NCBI RefSeq assembly: GCF_001402875.1
Contig: NZ_CP012946.1
Span: 62,001-126,000, forward strand
Origin: Blastochloris viridis
GTDB taxonomy: Bacteria > Pseudomonadota > Alphaproteobacteria > Rhizobiales > Xanthobacteraceae
Direction of reading: 5' to 3'
Length of the DNA: 64,000 bases
Shown here: positions 27,755-37,665 of the stretch, one piece after another
How positions within the stretch are numbered: the first letter of the stretch is position 1
Layout of the letters: each line of letters starts with the position of its first letter
The notes under the pieces: generated by a model
Told to the model about the DNA's origin: nothing
Databases searched by the model: none
The model's input: the letters and a program-made list of their open reading frames with translations, nothing else
Position numbers and translations under genes: made by a program

Positions 27755-28039
27755 ATGGCCGGTTGGGTCTATATCCTCGCCAACCGGCCGAATGGCACGC
27801 TCTATGTCGGCGTGACCGCCGATTTGCTGCGCCGGGTCTGGCAGCACCGCACCCATGTCACAGGCGGCTTCACCGTACGCTATGGCGTGATGCGCCTCGT
27901 CTATTTCGAGGAATGCGCCACCATGCCCGACGCCATCCAGCGCGAGAAGAACATCAAGCACTGGCCGCGAGCCTGGAAGGTGCGGCTGATCCACTCTCTC
28001 AATCCGGACTGGGATGATTTGTACGGGTCGCTGTTATGA
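27755..28039 (+). CDS. GIY-YIG domain protein, UPF0213/YhbQ-like
   Basis: A 94-residue single-domain GIY-YIG family protein. It has GWVYILANRPNGTLYVGVTADLLRRVWQHRTH (the two-strand VYIL...LYVGVT core and catalytic Arg), then YGVMRLVYFEECATMPDAIQREKNIKHWPRAWKVRLI with the conserved Glu. A GAGGGG ribosome site precedes ATG 27755, and it starts 18 bases after ecm. Such proteins are short nucleases of unclear role, often multicopy and near repeats; palindromic repeats follow it here. Confidence 0.9.
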   Translation: MAGWVYILANRPNGTLYVGVTADLLRRVWQHRTHVTGGFTVRYGVMRLVYFEECATMPDAIQREKNIKHWPRAWKVRLIHSLNPDWDDLYGSLL

Positions 28040-28059
28040 ATTTGGGCTTGGCAGGAAGT

Positions 28060-28221
28060 CGTGGATGGCCGGGACAGGCCCGGCCATGATGAGCCAGGTT
28101 TTTGGCGGTCGAGTGCTTTGATCGAGCCTTAACCGGAAACGCGCCAAAACGAGAGGCGGTTTTGAAAACACAGGCGCTGTCGATCATGTCGTCATGGCCG
28201 GGCTTGTCCCGGCCATCCACG
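28060..28221. repeat. Inverted pair of 31-bp REP-like palindromes (family A)
   Basis: Elements at 28060-28090 and 28191-28221 are inverted copies of each other with only two mismatches in 31 bases. Each is itself palindromic (GGCCGGG...CCCGGCC). They flank about 100 bp without a gene. The GTGGATGGCCGGGACA type is a common intergenic REP in Rhizobiales, and this arrangement can fold into one long hairpin. Confidence 0.75.
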
Positions 28222-28256
28222 TCTTGATCTCGACTTGCTGCGGGGGTTGAAGCCGT

Positions 28257-28523
28257 TCACTCCCCCGGCGCGTTCGCGTGAACCGCCAGCGCGTGGATGC
28301 CGGCCTCAAGCTCGGCCTTTAACGCCTCGTTCACCATGCGGTGACGATCCAGCCGGGTCTTCCCCCGGAACGCCTCCGCCACGATATAGACCCGGAAGTG
28401 GCTCTCGCCACCGGCGCGGGCGCCGGCGTGGCCGGCGTGGCGGTCCGATTCGTCGATGACCTTGAGGTCGGCGGGGTCGAGCGCGGCCTGGAGGCGGCTC
28501 GCGATGCGTTCGGCAGCTGTCAT
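28257..28523 (-). CDS. BolA family protein
   Basis: BolA proteins work with monothiol glutaredoxins in iron-sulfur handling and can act as transcription regulators. The 88-residue product has the family core DRHAGHAGARAGGESHFRVYIVAEAFRGKTRLDRHRMVNEALKAEL and ends AGIHALAVHANAPGE. It shows the SHF and RxRHRxVN-type motifs; the conserved HAL(A/S) terminal histidine is present. It is divergent from the J-domain protein. Confidence 0.94.
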   Translation of the reverse strand: MTAAERIASRLQAALDPADLKVIDESDRHAGHAGARAGGESHFRVYIVAEAFRGKTRLDRHRMVNEALKAELEAGIHALAVHANAPGE

Positions 28524-28610
28524 GTGTTATCGATATGGACGGCGTGACCCGCCGGTCAATCCGGGCCAGCCTTTCTTGTTCGCCGGCACCCGACTTCTCA
28601 TAATTCGATC

Positions 28611-29231
28611 ATGAAGCTGAACTCGCCCCTGTTCGATCGCATCCGCGCCGCCCGCCAGCCCAAGGAGGAGCCGGTGGTGCAGCGGCGCGGCCCGCTGTGC
28701 CAGTGGCCGGGCTGCCAGGGCGAGGGGACCCACCGCGCGCCGAAAGGCCGCGGCCGCGATGGCGACTACCTGCATTTCTGCCTCGACCACGTCCGCCAAT
28801 ACAACCAGTCCTACAACTACTTCGCCGGCATGAGCGACGACGAGGTCGCCGCGTGGCAGAAGGCGGCGATCACCGGCCATCGCCCAACCTGGAAGATGGG
28901 CGTCAACGGCGTCCACGCCGCGGCCCACAAGGCGGAGGCGGCCTACGAGGCCGGCGAGTTCGCGTACGGCAATCCGTTCCGGGTGTTCGGCGCCCCGGCG
29001 GACGAGGCCAAGGCCGAGCCGCGCGGGCGGATGATCCGCAACGGCGAGCGCAAGGCTTTGGCCGCGCTCGACCTGGAGGTCGACGCCACCCGCGAGGAGA
29101 TCAAGGCGCGGTTCAAGGTGCTGGCCAAGCGCCACCACCCCGACGTCAATGGCGGCGACACCTCCTCGGAGGAGAAGCTCCGCGACATCATCTCCGCCTA
29201 CAATTATCTGAAAGGCGCCGGGCTGTGCTGA
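28611..29231 (+). CDS. J-domain protein with N-terminal Cys/His cluster
   Basis: Likely a specialised DnaK co-chaperone. The 206-residue protein has a J domain at its C-terminus (about 148-203: ALAALDLEVDATREEIKARFKVLAKRHHPDVNGG) with the HPD motif at 176-178, and lacks the G/F and substrate domains of DnaJ. Residues 30-60 contain C30, C35, H41, H55, C57 and H60, which could bind zinc. This layout is conserved in some Rhizobiales proteins. It stands alone between bolA and cobS. Confidence 0.9.
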   Translation: MKLNSPLFDRIRAARQPKEEPVVQRRGPLCQWPGCQGEGTHRAPKGRGRDGDYLHFCLDHVRQYNQSYNYFAGMSDDEVAAWQKAAITGHRPTWKMGVNGVHAAAHKAEAAYEAGEFAYGNPFRVFGAPADEAKAEPRGRMIRNGERKALAALDLEVDATREEIKARFKVLAKRHHPDVNGGDTSSEEKLRDIISAYNYLKGAGLC

Positions 29232-29434
29232 GGCGCGGCCTCGCGCGGGCCGGCCGCGGGTCTGGCCGAGTTCGCTCGCCGGCTCTATAAAGTTGCCGGC
29301 ATGTCGAAATTTGCCGGCACGCTGCGACCGCCGCCGGTTGGCGGCGGCGAAACATCCCGGTTAGGATTCGGGCGGGCTGCGCCGGCGTTCCGGCGGCGGC
29401 CGCCGGTTTCCCGCCGCGGCAAGGATTTGAGTTC

Positions 29435-30418
29435 ATGACGCCCACTGTGTCCACGGCCCCCGTCCCCGACATGAAGGTGTCGGTCCGCCAGGTGTTCGGC
29501 ATCGACAGCGATCTCGACGTGCCGGCGTTCTCCGAGGCCGAGGACCATGTGCCGGACGTCGATGCCGACTACGTGTTCGACCGCACCACCACGCTCGCCA
29601 TCCTGGCCGGCTTCGCCCACAACCGTCGGGTGATGATCTCGGGCTATCACGGCACCGGCAAATCCACCCACATCGAGCAGGTTGCGGCCCGCCTCAACTG
29701 GCCGTGCGTGCGCGTCAACCTCGACAGCCACATCAGCCGCATCGATCTGATCGGCAAGGACGCCATCGTCATCAAGGAGGGCCACCAGGTCACCGAATTC
29801 CGCGATGGCATTCTGCCCTGGGCCTATCAGAACAACGTCGCGCTGGTGTTCGACGAGTACGATGCCGGCCGCCCGGACGTGATGTTCGTGATCCAGCGCG
29901 TGCTGGAATCGTCCGGCCGGCTGACGCTGCTCGACCAGAGCCGGGTGATCCGCCCTCACCCTGCCTTCCGGCTGTTCGCCACCGCCAACACCATCGGCCT
30001 TGGCGATACCACCGGGCTCTATCACGGCACCCAGCAGATCAACCAGGCCCAGATGGACCGCTGGTCGATCGTCACCACGCTGAACTATCTGCCGCACGAC
30101 AAGGAAGTCGAGATCGTGCTGGCGAAAGCCAAATCGTTCCGAAACGACAAGGGGCGCGACACCATCTCCAAGATGGTCCGCTTGGCGGATCTGACCCGAA
30201 ACGCCTTCATGAACGGGGAGCTCTCCACCGTGATGAGCCCGCGTACCGTGATCACCTGGGCCGAGAATGCCGATATCTTCAAGGAGCTGGCGTTCGCCTT
30301 CCGCGTCACCTTCCTCAACAAGTGCGACGAGCTTGAGCGGCCGCTGGTCGCCGAGTTCTACCAGCGCTGCTTCGGCCACGACCTGCCCGAGTCGGCGGTG
30401 AACGTCGCGCTCACCTGA
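29435..30418 (+). CDS. cobS: Cobaltochelatase AAA+ subunit CobS
   Basis: ATPase subunit of the aerobic cobaltochelatase that, with CobN and CobT, inserts cobalt into hydrogenobyrinic acid a,c-diamide. The 327-residue protein has Walker [10 protein letters not shown] (near 69-77), Walker [33 protein letters not shown] and a sensor-like [36 protein letters not shown]. The opening [27 protein letters not shown] is typical. The cobT gene follows 19 bp later. CobN is not in the window. Confidence 0.96.
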   Translation: MTPTVSTAPVPDMKVSVRQVFGIDSDLDVPAFSEAEDHVPDVDADYVFDRTTTLAILAGFAHNRRVMISGYHGTGKSTHIEQVAARLNWPCVRVNLDSHISRIDLIGKDAIVIKEGHQVTEFRDGILPWAYQNNVALVFDEYDAGRPDVMFVIQRVLESSGRLTLLDQSRVIRPHPAFRLFATANTIGLGDTTGLYHGTQQINQAQMDRWSIVTTLNYLPHDKEVEIVLAKAKSFRNDKGRDTISKMVRLADLTRNAFMNGELSTVMSPRTVITWAENADIFKELAFAFRVTFLNKCDELERPLVAEFYQRCFGHDLPESAVNVALT

Positions 30419-30437
30419 GGCGGGAGCACCCAGCAGC

Positions 30438-32354
30438 ATGGCCAGCGATCCGCGCTCAGGCTCCAACCGCGGCAAGACCGGCGCCCGCGACGCGCCGACC
30501 GAGCCGTTCAAGCGCGCGGTCGAGACCTGCCTGAAGTCGATCGCCCGCCGCCCCGACCTCGACGTCGGCTTTGCGCCGGAGCGGCCGAGCGTGGCCGGCA
30601 CCCGGGTGCGGCTGCCGGAGCCGCCGCGCAAGCTGACGCTGCACGACGCCGAGATCATCCGCGGCCACGCCGATTCGATCGCGCTGCGTCTTGCCTGCCA
30701 CGACACCGCCGTCCACCGCCGCCTGGCGCCGGACAACCCGGAGGCGCGCGCGGTGTTCGAGGCGATCGAGCAGGCCCGGGTCGAGGCGATCGGCGCGCGC
30801 CGCATGACCGGCGTCGCCGGCAACCTCGCCGCCATGCTGGAGGACCGCTACCACCGCGCCAGCTTCTCGGACGTCACCGACCGCGCCGAGGCGCCGCTGG
30901 CCGACGCCTTGGCGATGATGGTGCGCGAGCGCCTGACCGGCCGCGCCCCGCCGACCGGCGCGGAGAAGGTGGTGGCGCTGTGGCGCGACGTCGTCGAGGC
31001 GCGGGCCGGGCGCGATCTCGACAAGCTCACCGGCCGGATCGACGACCAGCGGCGGTTCGCCGAGACCGTGCGCGACCTGCTCGCCGCGCTCGACATGGCC
31101 GAGGGCCGCGACACCGAGCCCGACGAGGACGACGACGACGGCGCCGACGACAAGCGCGAGGACGAACAGCAGAGCAAGTCCCTCGACGAGGAAGCCCTCG
31201 AAGGCGTGAGCGAGCAGGATACCGAGCTTGCCGCCGACGAACTGCCCGAGGGCGCCAGCGAGGCCGACGACGCCCCCTCCAGCGACCTGCCGGAGGATGC
31301 CGATATCGGCGAGGCCGAGGACGGCGGCGAGCCGTGGCGGCCGCGCCACCCGCTGCCGAACGACCCGCGCGGCTCAGACTACAAGCCCTTCACGGCCAAG
31401 TTCGACAAGATCGTCCACGCCGAGGATCTGTGCGCGCCGGATGAGCTGGAGCGGCTGCGCAGCTATCTCGACAAGCAGTTGTCCCACCTGCAGGGCATCG
31501 TTGCCCGACTCGCCAACCGGCTGCAGCGGCGGCTGCTTGCCCAGCAGAACCGCGGCTGGGACTTCGACCTGGAGGAGGGCCTGCTCGATCCGGCGCGTCT
31601 TGCCCGCGTGGTGATCGACCCGATGCATCCGCTGTCGTTCAAGATGGAGCGCGACACCAAGTTCCGCGACACCGTGGTGACGCTGCTGATCGACAATTCC
31701 GGCTCGATGCGCGGCCGGCCGATCACGGTGGCGGCGACCTGCGCCGACATCCTGGCGCGCACGCTGGAGCGCTGCGGCGTCAAGGTCGAGATTCTCGGCT
31801 TCACCACCCAGGCCTGGAAGGGTGGCCAGTCGCGCGAAGCGTGGCTCGCCGCCGGCAAGCCGGCCGCGCCCGGCCGGCTCAACGACCTGCGCCACATCAT
31901 CTACAAGTCGGCCGACGCGCCGTGGCGGCGGGCGCGCAAGAACCTCGGCCTGATGATGCGCGAGGGCCTCCTGAAGGAAAACATCGACGGCGAGGCATTG
32001 GCCTGGGCCCACGAGCGCACGCTGGTGCGGCCGGAAAACCGCAAGATCCTGATGATGATCTCCGACGGAGCGCCGGTCGACGACTCAACGCTGTCGGTCA
32101 ACCCCGGCAACTATCTGGAGCGCCATCTGCGCTGGGTGATCGAGGAGATCGAGACCCGCTCGCCGGTCGAACTGATCGCGATCGGCATCGGCCACGACGT
32201 CACGCGCTACTATCGGCGGGCGCTGACCATCGTCGATGCCGAGGAACTGGGGGGCGCGATGACCGAGAAGCTGGCGGAACTGTTCGAGGAAGACGCCGCG
32301 CCCAAGCACCGTTCCGAGCCCCGGCCGGGCCGCCGCCGCCACCGCGCCGCGTGA
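30438..32354 (+). CDS. cobT: Cobaltochelatase subunit CobT
   Basis: Partner of CobS in the cobaltochelatase. The 638-residue protein has the family N-terminal domain ([26 protein letters not shown]), a very acidic low-complexity linker (about 230-300, e.g. [19 protein letters not shown]), and a C-terminal von Willebrand A domain with MIDAS motif DNSGS ([42 protein letters not shown], near 418). The length is normal. A phytase-esterase-like gene starts 9 bp after the stop and may be cotranscribed. Confidence 0.96.
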   Translation: MASDPRSGSNRGKTGARDAPTEPFKRAVETCLKSIARRPDLDVGFAPERPSVAGTRVRLPEPPRKLTLHDAEIIRGHADSIALRLACHDTAVHRRLAPDNPEARAVFEAIEQARVEAIGARRMTGVAGNLAAMLEDRYHRASFSDVTDRAEAPLADALAMMVRERLTGRAPPTGAEKVVALWRDVVEARAGRDLDKLTGRIDDQRRFAETVRDLLAALDMAEGRDTEPDEDDDDGADDKREDEQQSKSLDEEALEGVSEQDTELAADELPEGASEADDAPSSDLPEDADIGEAEDGGEPWRPRHPLPNDPRGSDYKPFTAKFDKIVHAEDLCAPDELERLRSYLDKQLSHLQGIVARLANRLQRRLLAQQNRGWDFDLEEGLLDPARLARVVIDPMHPLSFKMERDTKFRDTVVTLLIDNSGSMRGRPITVAATCADILARTLERCGVKVEILGFTTQAWKGGQSREAWLAAGKPAAPGRLNDLRHIIYKSADAPWRRARKNLGLMMREGLLKENIDGEALAWAHERTLVRPENRKILMMISDGAPVDDSTLSVNPGNYLERHLRWVIEEIETRSPVELIAIGIGHDVTRYYRRALTIVDAEELGGAMTEKLAELFEEDAAPKHRSEPRPGRRRHRAA

Positions 32355-32362
32355 GCCGCCCC

Positions 32363-33379
32363 ATGCGCAAGGTTGTTCTCGCCGTCGTGGTCGCCGCGGT
32401 GGCATCGGTCGGCGCCGCCGCGGTTGCCACCGCCAAGCCCAAGGTGCTGCCGGTCCAGCCGGAAGCGATCGCGGTCAAGGCGGTTCCGATCGCCCACTTC
32501 GACCCGCGCGAGCCGGAGAGGCGGCGGTTCGGCAAGCTGGAATATCGCGGCGGGCTGGAACTGACCGCGGGCAACGCCGCCTTCGGCGGTTGGTCGTCGC
32601 TGCGGCTCGATCCCACCGGCACCCGGATGGTGGCGGTATCGGACGCCGGGGTGTGGCTGACCGGCCGGCTCGAATACACCGACGGCCGGCTCAGCGGCCT
32701 GGCGGATGTCGAGATCGCGGCGATACGCGGCTCGGCCGGCGAGACCTTGAGCCGCATCGGCCGCGCCGACGTCGAGGCGCTCGCGGTCGACGGCACCGCC
32801 TGCTACGTCGGCATCGAGCGGGTGCATGAGATCCGCCGCTACGATTGTTCGGGTGCGCCGTTCGCCGCCCGCGGCATCCCCCAGCCGGTGCCGTCGGCGC
32901 TGAAGAAGATGCCGCGGAACAAGGGGCTGGAGGCGCTGGTCGCGGTGCCGCGCGGGTCCCCTCTCGGCGGCAGCCTGATCGGCATCACCGAGGCCGGCCC
33001 GACCGACGGCGAAGATGCCCTGGGCTTCATCATCGACGGGTCGCGGTTCGGGCAGTTCCGCGTCAAGCTCAGCAACGACTTCTCGGTCACCGACGCGGCC
33101 ATCGCCGGCCAGGACCTGTTGGTGCTGGAGCGGCACTATTCGCTGTGGCGGGGGGTGTTGATGCGGCTGCGGCGGATGGCGCTCGCGGCGATCGTGCCGG
33201 GCGCCGATGTTGACGGCGAGGTGCTGATCGAGGCCGGCCGATCGCAGCAGATCGACAACATGGAAGGGCTCGCGGTCCACACCAATGCCGCCGGCGAGAC
33301 CATCCTCACCATGATCTCGGACGACAATTTCAGCTTTTTGCAACGGACGTTGCTGCTGCAGTTCGCGCTGGTCGAGTGA
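32363..33379 (+). CDS. Secreted esterase-like activity of phytase family protein
   Basis: A 338-residue exported protein (signal: MRKVVLAVVVAAVASVGAAAVATAKP). The domain is the beta-propeller PF13449 type: LEYRGGLELTAGNAAFGGWSSLRLDPTGTRMVAVSDAGVWLTG, ADVEALAVDGTACYVGIERVHEIRRYD, NKGLEALVAVP, LGFIIDG and NMEGLAVHTNAAGETILTMISDDNF. These match phytase-esterase-like proteins, whose substrate is usually unproven. It starts 9 bp after cobT, so likely the same transcript, but no link to B12 is evident. Confidence 0.86.
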   Translation: MRKVVLAVVVAAVASVGAAAVATAKPKVLPVQPEAIAVKAVPIAHFDPREPERRRFGKLEYRGGLELTAGNAAFGGWSSLRLDPTGTRMVAVSDAGVWLTGRLEYTDGRLSGLADVEIAAIRGSAGETLSRIGRADVEALAVDGTACYVGIERVHEIRRYDCSGAPFAARGIPQPVPSALKKMPRNKGLEALVAVPRGSPLGGSLIGITEAGPTDGEDALGFIIDGSRFGQFRVKLSNDFSVTDAAIAGQDLLVLERHYSLWRGVLMRLRRMALAAIVPGADVDGEVLIEAGRSQQIDNMEGLAVHTNAAGETILTMISDDNFSFLQRTLLLQFALVE

Positions 33380-33385
33380 ACGAAG

Positions 33386-33413
33386 TTCCGGATGATCCGG
33401 CGGGATCCCGGAA
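33386..33413. repeat. Degenerate copy of palindromic family B
   Basis: GTTCCGG and CGGAAAC face each other around GATCC...GGATCC, resembling the elements at 10422 and 58680. It lies directly after the phytase-like gene and could serve as a terminator hairpin. The rest of 33380-33596 shows no gene. Confidence 0.4.
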
Positions 33414-33596
33414 ACGCGTGGCGAAAAATCCGTGATCGAAACGAGATTTCCTGGCGCTCCGACGGATGAAACGTCGGCCTGGTGCCACCGGCCGGATGCT
33501 GACGCTTTCGCCTCGGCTCCACCGCGGGAACCACGCGCGGCCACCGGCGTTTTTGGCCGGACGGGCGGTTCTCCGGCGCTCGGCCGGAGAACCCTA

Positions 33597-35336
33597 TCAG
33601 TGCGTGGAGCGCTTGCCGTCGGCGCCGCCGAGGGCGGCGACTTCGAAGCGGGCGATCGGCAGGGCCAAGATCGCCGGGCCGGCGAAGTGGTCGGCGGCGA
33701 GTTCGGCCGGGTCACGGCTGAAGCGGACGTCGAGCGCGCCGTGCGAACCGCGCAGCAGCGCCGCGGCGGTCTTGGTGTCGGGGTGGCGCAGGTCGACCGC
33801 GGCATTGCCAAGCCGGGCGGTGGTGATGAGGCGCGGCAGGCCCGGCCCCTCGGTGCGCGGCGCGGTCAGGCGCGGCGCCGGGTCGCGGCGCGACGGAGCG
33901 GCGGTGGTCGGCGCCGCCGAGGCAACCCGGCTGGGTGCCGTTGAAGCTGCGGCCGGCAGCGGGCGCGGCAGCGCATTCTCGCTGGCGTAGGCCAGCGCCG
34001 GGGTCGAATCGGCGGCGGGTTCGTCGCCATTGGTGATCAGCGCCGGCAGGCCGCGGGACACGCCGGCGGTGAGGTCGCCTGCCGGCCGCGACGAGGCTGA
34101 GGCCAGGGCGAAGCCGTCGTTCGGCGCGCGGACGGGGCGGGACGGCGGCAGCGGGGCGTCGGCTGAGGTATCCTGCGGCGCCGGCGCGACGCCGGCGGGA
34201 CCGCTCACCCAGCGCATCGCGCTTGCCGGCTGGGTCACCGGCCGCGGCGCCTCGGCGAAATTGCCGGGCGCGCCGGCCTGGGCGACGCTGATGGTCGATT
34301 CGAACGGACGAACCGAAACCGCGGCGGCCGGGCTCGAGGCGGCGGTGAGCGGCAACGGCATGCCGGAGGGCCGCGCCGGCGGCAGCGGCACGTTCGCCTG
34401 CGCGAGTTGAATCGGTTTGGGCGGTTCGGCGGTCGCCGGGGCCTGCGGCGCGCGGGCCGACTGCCGCTCATCCGAACTGTCGCCGCCGAGCCAGGCGAAC
34501 ACGCTGCGGCGCGGTGCCGCGGCGGCGGCATTGGCGGAGGCACCGCTCGAGCGGAACAGCGCGCGGCCGTCGTCGGTCAGCTCCTCCACGTCCGGCCCGT
34601 CGCGGGAGGCGAGCACGGTGCGGCCGCGGCTGGCGCCGCCGCGCTGATCGAGCTGGCGGGCGGCGACCTCGTAGCCCGGCATCGGGCGGCCGTCGGCAGG
34701 AAGGTGAACCGTCTTGCCGTCCGGGAACACGCGGGCGAGCTGATCGCGGGTCATGCGCGGCCAGTGGCGGACGCTGGCGGTATCGAGGTGAACGAACGGC
34801 GAGCCCGAGCTGGGATAGAAGCCGACGCCGCCGCGCTGGAGGCGAAGGCCGGCCTCGCGGATGGCGGACAGGCCGACGCCCGGAATGAACAGGTCGATCG
34901 CCTTGCCCACGGTGTGCTGGGAGAACTGGGCGACGCCGCGGCTGCGGGAGCGCAGCATGGAGTTGGTGGCTGGCGCGCGGTAGCCGCAGACGACCTCGAC
35001 CGGCGCCCTGGCGTCGACGTCGCGATAAACTTCCCACACCACGTCGAACAAATGCGGGTCCATCTTGATCATTTCCTGGCGACGCCAGTCCCGCATGAAC
35101 CAGTTCAGCTTCTTCAGCGCGTCGTCGTCGTAGCGGCCATCACGCTTGTAGGTGAGGGTGATCGACTCGCCGGTATGGGTGTGATGGAAGGACAGTGTGC
35201 GCGTGTCGCCGTTGGCGATCGCGTCCTGGGTTCCGCGGACGCCGAACACCACCGCGGCTGCGGCGAGCGTCAGGCAGAACAGGCCGTTGCGACCATGGCG
35301 GAAAAAGGTCGAGCGGGAGAGATACCGCACACTCAC
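33597..35336 (-). CDS. DUF882 (YcbK/M15-like) envelope peptidase with long Pro/Ala-rich tail
   Basis: Probable peptidoglycan-active zinc metallopeptidase of the periplasm. The 579-residue protein starts at GTG 35336 with an N-terminal signal or anchor (GLFCLTLAAAAVVFGVRG). The DUF882 domain (about 40-210) has EVVCGYRAPATNSMLRSRSRGVAQFSQHTVGKAIDLFIPGV and SPFVHLDTASVRHWPRM, which hold the likely metal ligands (His, Asp, His). The remaining about 370 residues are low-complexity Pro/Ala/Ser-rich, ending in a more ordered block (LPRLITTARLGNAAVDLRHPDTKTAAALLRGSHGALDVRFSRDP) with no recognised domain. It is far longer than E. coli YcbK. Confidence 0.88.
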   Translation of the reverse strand: MSVRYLSRSTFFRHGRNGLFCLTLAAAAVVFGVRGTQDAIANGDTRTLSFHHTHTGESITLTYKRDGRYDDDALKKLNWFMRDWRRQEMIKMDPHLFDVVWEVYRDVDARAPVEVVCGYRAPATNSMLRSRSRGVAQFSQHTVGKAIDLFIPGVGLSAIREAGLRLQRGGVGFYPSSGSPFVHLDTASVRHWPRMTRDQLARVFPDGKTVHLPADGRPMPGYEVAARQLDQRGGASRGRTVLASRDGPDVEELTDDGRALFRSSGASANAAAAAPRRSVFAWLGGDSSDERQSARAPQAPATAEPPKPIQLAQANVPLPPARPSGMPLPLTAASSPAAAVSVRPFESTISVAQAGAPGNFAEAPRPVTQPASAMRWVSGPAGVAPAPQDTSADAPLPPSRPVRAPNDGFALASASSRPAGDLTAGVSRGLPALITNGDEPAADSTPALAYASENALPRPLPAAASTAPSRVASAAPTTAAPSRRDPAPRLTAPRTEGPGLPRLITTARLGNAAVDLRHPDTKTAAALLRGSHGALDVRFSRDPAELAADHFAGPAILALPIARFEVAALGGADGKRSTH

Positions 35337-35574
35337 TGAGCCGGTCCCCGATTTCGCGACGAGACACTAAGGCGCACGCGGCCCTGGCTCGCGTTCGCCA
35401 GGGTGAACGTTGTCTTAATCGGGTCCGGTTAATGGAGACTTAGCACCCGCCCCCGACGTGCTTCAGCTCTGGTAAGCAGGGAACATGGCGAAAATCTGCC
35501 GCGCGCCGAGAAGCGCTCGTTTTATGGTTAAGCGCGGCGGCTAATTGCAGGTTAAAGTCGGCCAAGGCCGAGTA

Positions 35575-37665
35575 TCAGCCGCGGCGCGGCGGGCGAAGGC
35601 CGAACAGCTCTTCCAGGAATGTGGGCGGTGGTCCCACCGGCCTCAGTTCCGGCGGCTGGGTCAGCGACACCGGCTTGGGCGAGGACGGCCGCACGAACGG
35701 CCGCACCGTGCCCTCCAGGCCCAGCAGCGCCTTGACCTGGGCGTTGTGGCGGTAGACGTCATCGCGCACCACCAGCGCTCCGGTTTCGTCGACCATGGCG
35801 GTGAAGTAGACCACGTGCACCGGGAACCGCTCGCGGAACTTGATGATGTGTTCCTCGCGGCCGAACATCGACTCGATGCGCGAGGGCGGCCAGCTCTCGC
35901 CGGGCATGCCGAGGTCGAACACCACTTCGCCGAACTTGAGCGGCTCGTGCACCCGGATGCAGCCATGGCTGAAGGCGCGGACGTCGCGCTGGAACAGCGA
36001 GCGCGACGGGGTGTCGTGCAGATAGACGTAGTGCTGGTTGGGGAACATGAACTTGATGCGGCCGAGCGCGTTGCGCTCGCCCGGCGGCTGGCGGAACGAG
36101 ATCCGGTTGGGGTCGACGCCATAGACCTCGTAAGGATCGACCACTCGGCCATTGACCACAACCTCCAGGCCCTGACGGGTGATGGCGTCGGGGTCGGAGG
36201 CCAGCAGCGGCAGCATCTCGTTCCGGACGATCGACGGCGGCACGTTCCAGGCCGGGTTGATCACCACATAGTCCATGTTCTCGCTGAACACCGGCGTCGG
36301 CGTCGCCGGCTTGCCGGTGACGACGCGGGTGCGGTGGATCATCCGGCCGTCCTGCCAGATCCGGACGGTGAACTCGGGGATGTTCACCATGATGTGGGTG
36401 CGGCCGAGCTCGCGCGGCAGCCAGCGCCAGCGCTCCATGTTGGCGATGATGTCGTTGACGGTGGCGGTCCGATCGCCATGGAGCGCGGCGAGCGTCTGCG
36501 ACCCCACCACGCCGTCGGGCGAGAGGTCGTGGGTGTCCTGGAACGCCTTCACCGCCTCGACCAGCTCCGGGTCGTAGGTCGTGGCCGACGCGTCACCGGC
36601 CACCCCGAGCCGGGCGCGCAGCGCCGGCACCCGCGGGTCGCGGCCGCCCGGCCGCAGCAACGGTCCGGCCGGAATGCGGGCGGGCTCGTCCGGCGCGGTG
36701 GCAAGGCGCATCTCGGCCAGAATCGTCTTCAGCGCGCGATAGCCCGCGTGCGGCGGGTTGTAGGCGGCGAGCGCCGCGCCGGGGTCGGCGGCCGCGGCCA
36801 GCGCGGCGAGCACCTCGTCGGGCTTGGGAATGGTGCGGCGCGGCGTCACCAGCGGATGCACCCGCGCCGGGTCGAACCGTCCGGACATGGCGTGGCGGGC
36901 ATAGGTCACCGCCGCGATCGAGGTCTTCAGCTCGGTCGCCGCCAGTGCGGCGGCGTCGGTCGGCTCGGGCGCGGCGGGCAGGGCGTAGTCGGCGGGGGTG
37001 AGCCCCTCGGCGGCGGCGTCTGCCAGGGTGGCGCGCACCTTGTCGGCGCGCGGCGAGATCGCGCCCTGCTCGAGCCACAGCGGCTTGAAGCCGCGCGCCT
37101 CGTAGACCGGCAGCAGCGCCTCGCGCAGCTTCTTGTCCTCGCCCTGGGCGGTGCGGTCGGTCAGCGCCGCGCGCAGCGCCTCGCCCACCGCGGCATCAAC
37201 GGTGGGCCGAACCACCACCTCGGCCGGGCGCGGCGGCTGGGCCACCGGCGCGGCGGCCGGCGTGGCGGTTTCGGCGGCGGGTTGGGCCGGCGGCGCTGCG
37301 GTTTCGACCGGCGGGGCGATATCCTTCAGGCCGGGCGGCGGCACATTGGCAGGCTCGGGCACCGGCACCAGCGCGTCGATCGAGGGTGGGGGCGCTGCCG
37401 CCTCGGCGGGCGGCGGTGCCGCGGCCGGCTCGGCCGGGGCTGCGGCCTCAGCCGCGGGCGGCTCGCCATCCGGCTCGGCGACCTCATCGACCGCAACCGG
37501 ATCCTCCGGCTCGTCGAACAGCGGGCCGTCGGCGTCGGCAGGCGCGGCGTGGACCGGCGGCTCTGGTGCGGTGTCGGGGGTGGCGCGGGCCTCGGCGGTG
37601 AGCAGACCGGCCAGCAGGGCGGCGATCGCAACACCGGTGAAAAATCGGGCGGACCCAGAACGCAT
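35575..37665 (-). CDS. Periplasmic L,D-transpeptidase (YkuD/YcbB type)
   Basis: Forms 3-3 crosslinks or attaches proteins in peptidoglycan. The product from ATG 37665, after GGGGAAAA, is 696 residues with a signal peptide (GVAIAALLAGLLTAEARA). A Pro/Ala-rich stretch (25-160) precedes an LdtD-like scaffold (ALLPVYEARGFKPLWLEQG), a peptidoglycan-binding domain (LSPDGVVGSQTLAALHG, near 385) and the YkuD catalytic domain with SHGCIRVHEP (catalytic Cys near 568). NYVVINPAWNVPPSIVRNEMLPLL is typical of YcbB. The frame opens at 37725, but that start has no ribosome site. It lies upstream of the DUF882 gene on the same strand, 238 bp apart. Confidence 0.93.
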   Translation of the reverse strand: MRSGSARFFTGVAIAALLAGLLTAEARATPDTAPEPPVHAAPADADGPLFDEPEDPVAVDEVAEPDGEPPAAEAAAPAEPAAAPPPAEAAAPPPSIDALVPVPEPANVPPPGLKDIAPPVETAAPPAQPAAETATPAAAPVAQPPRPAEVVVRPTVDAAVGEALRAALTDRTAQGEDKKLREALLPVYEARGFKPLWLEQGAISPRADKVRATLADAAAEGLTPADYALPAAPEPTDAAALAATELKTSIAAVTYARHAMSGRFDPARVHPLVTPRRTIPKPDEVLAALAAAADPGAALAAYNPPHAGYRALKTILAEMRLATAPDEPARIPAGPLLRPGGRDPRVPALRARLGVAGDASATTYDPELVEAVKAFQDTHDLSPDGVVGSQTLAALHGDRTATVNDIIANMERWRWLPRELGRTHIMVNIPEFTVRIWQDGRMIHRTRVVTGKPATPTPVFSENMDYVVINPAWNVPPSIVRNEMLPLLASDPDAITRQGLEVVVNGRVVDPYEVYGVDPNRISFRQPPGERNALGRIKFMFPNQHYVYLHDTPSRSLFQRDVRAFSHGCIRVHEPLKFGEVVFDLGMPGESWPPSRIESMFGREEHIIKFRERFPVHVVYFTAMVDETGALVVRDDVYRHNAQVKALLGLEGTVRPFVRPSSPKPVSLTQPPELRPVGPPPTFLEELFGLRPPRRG

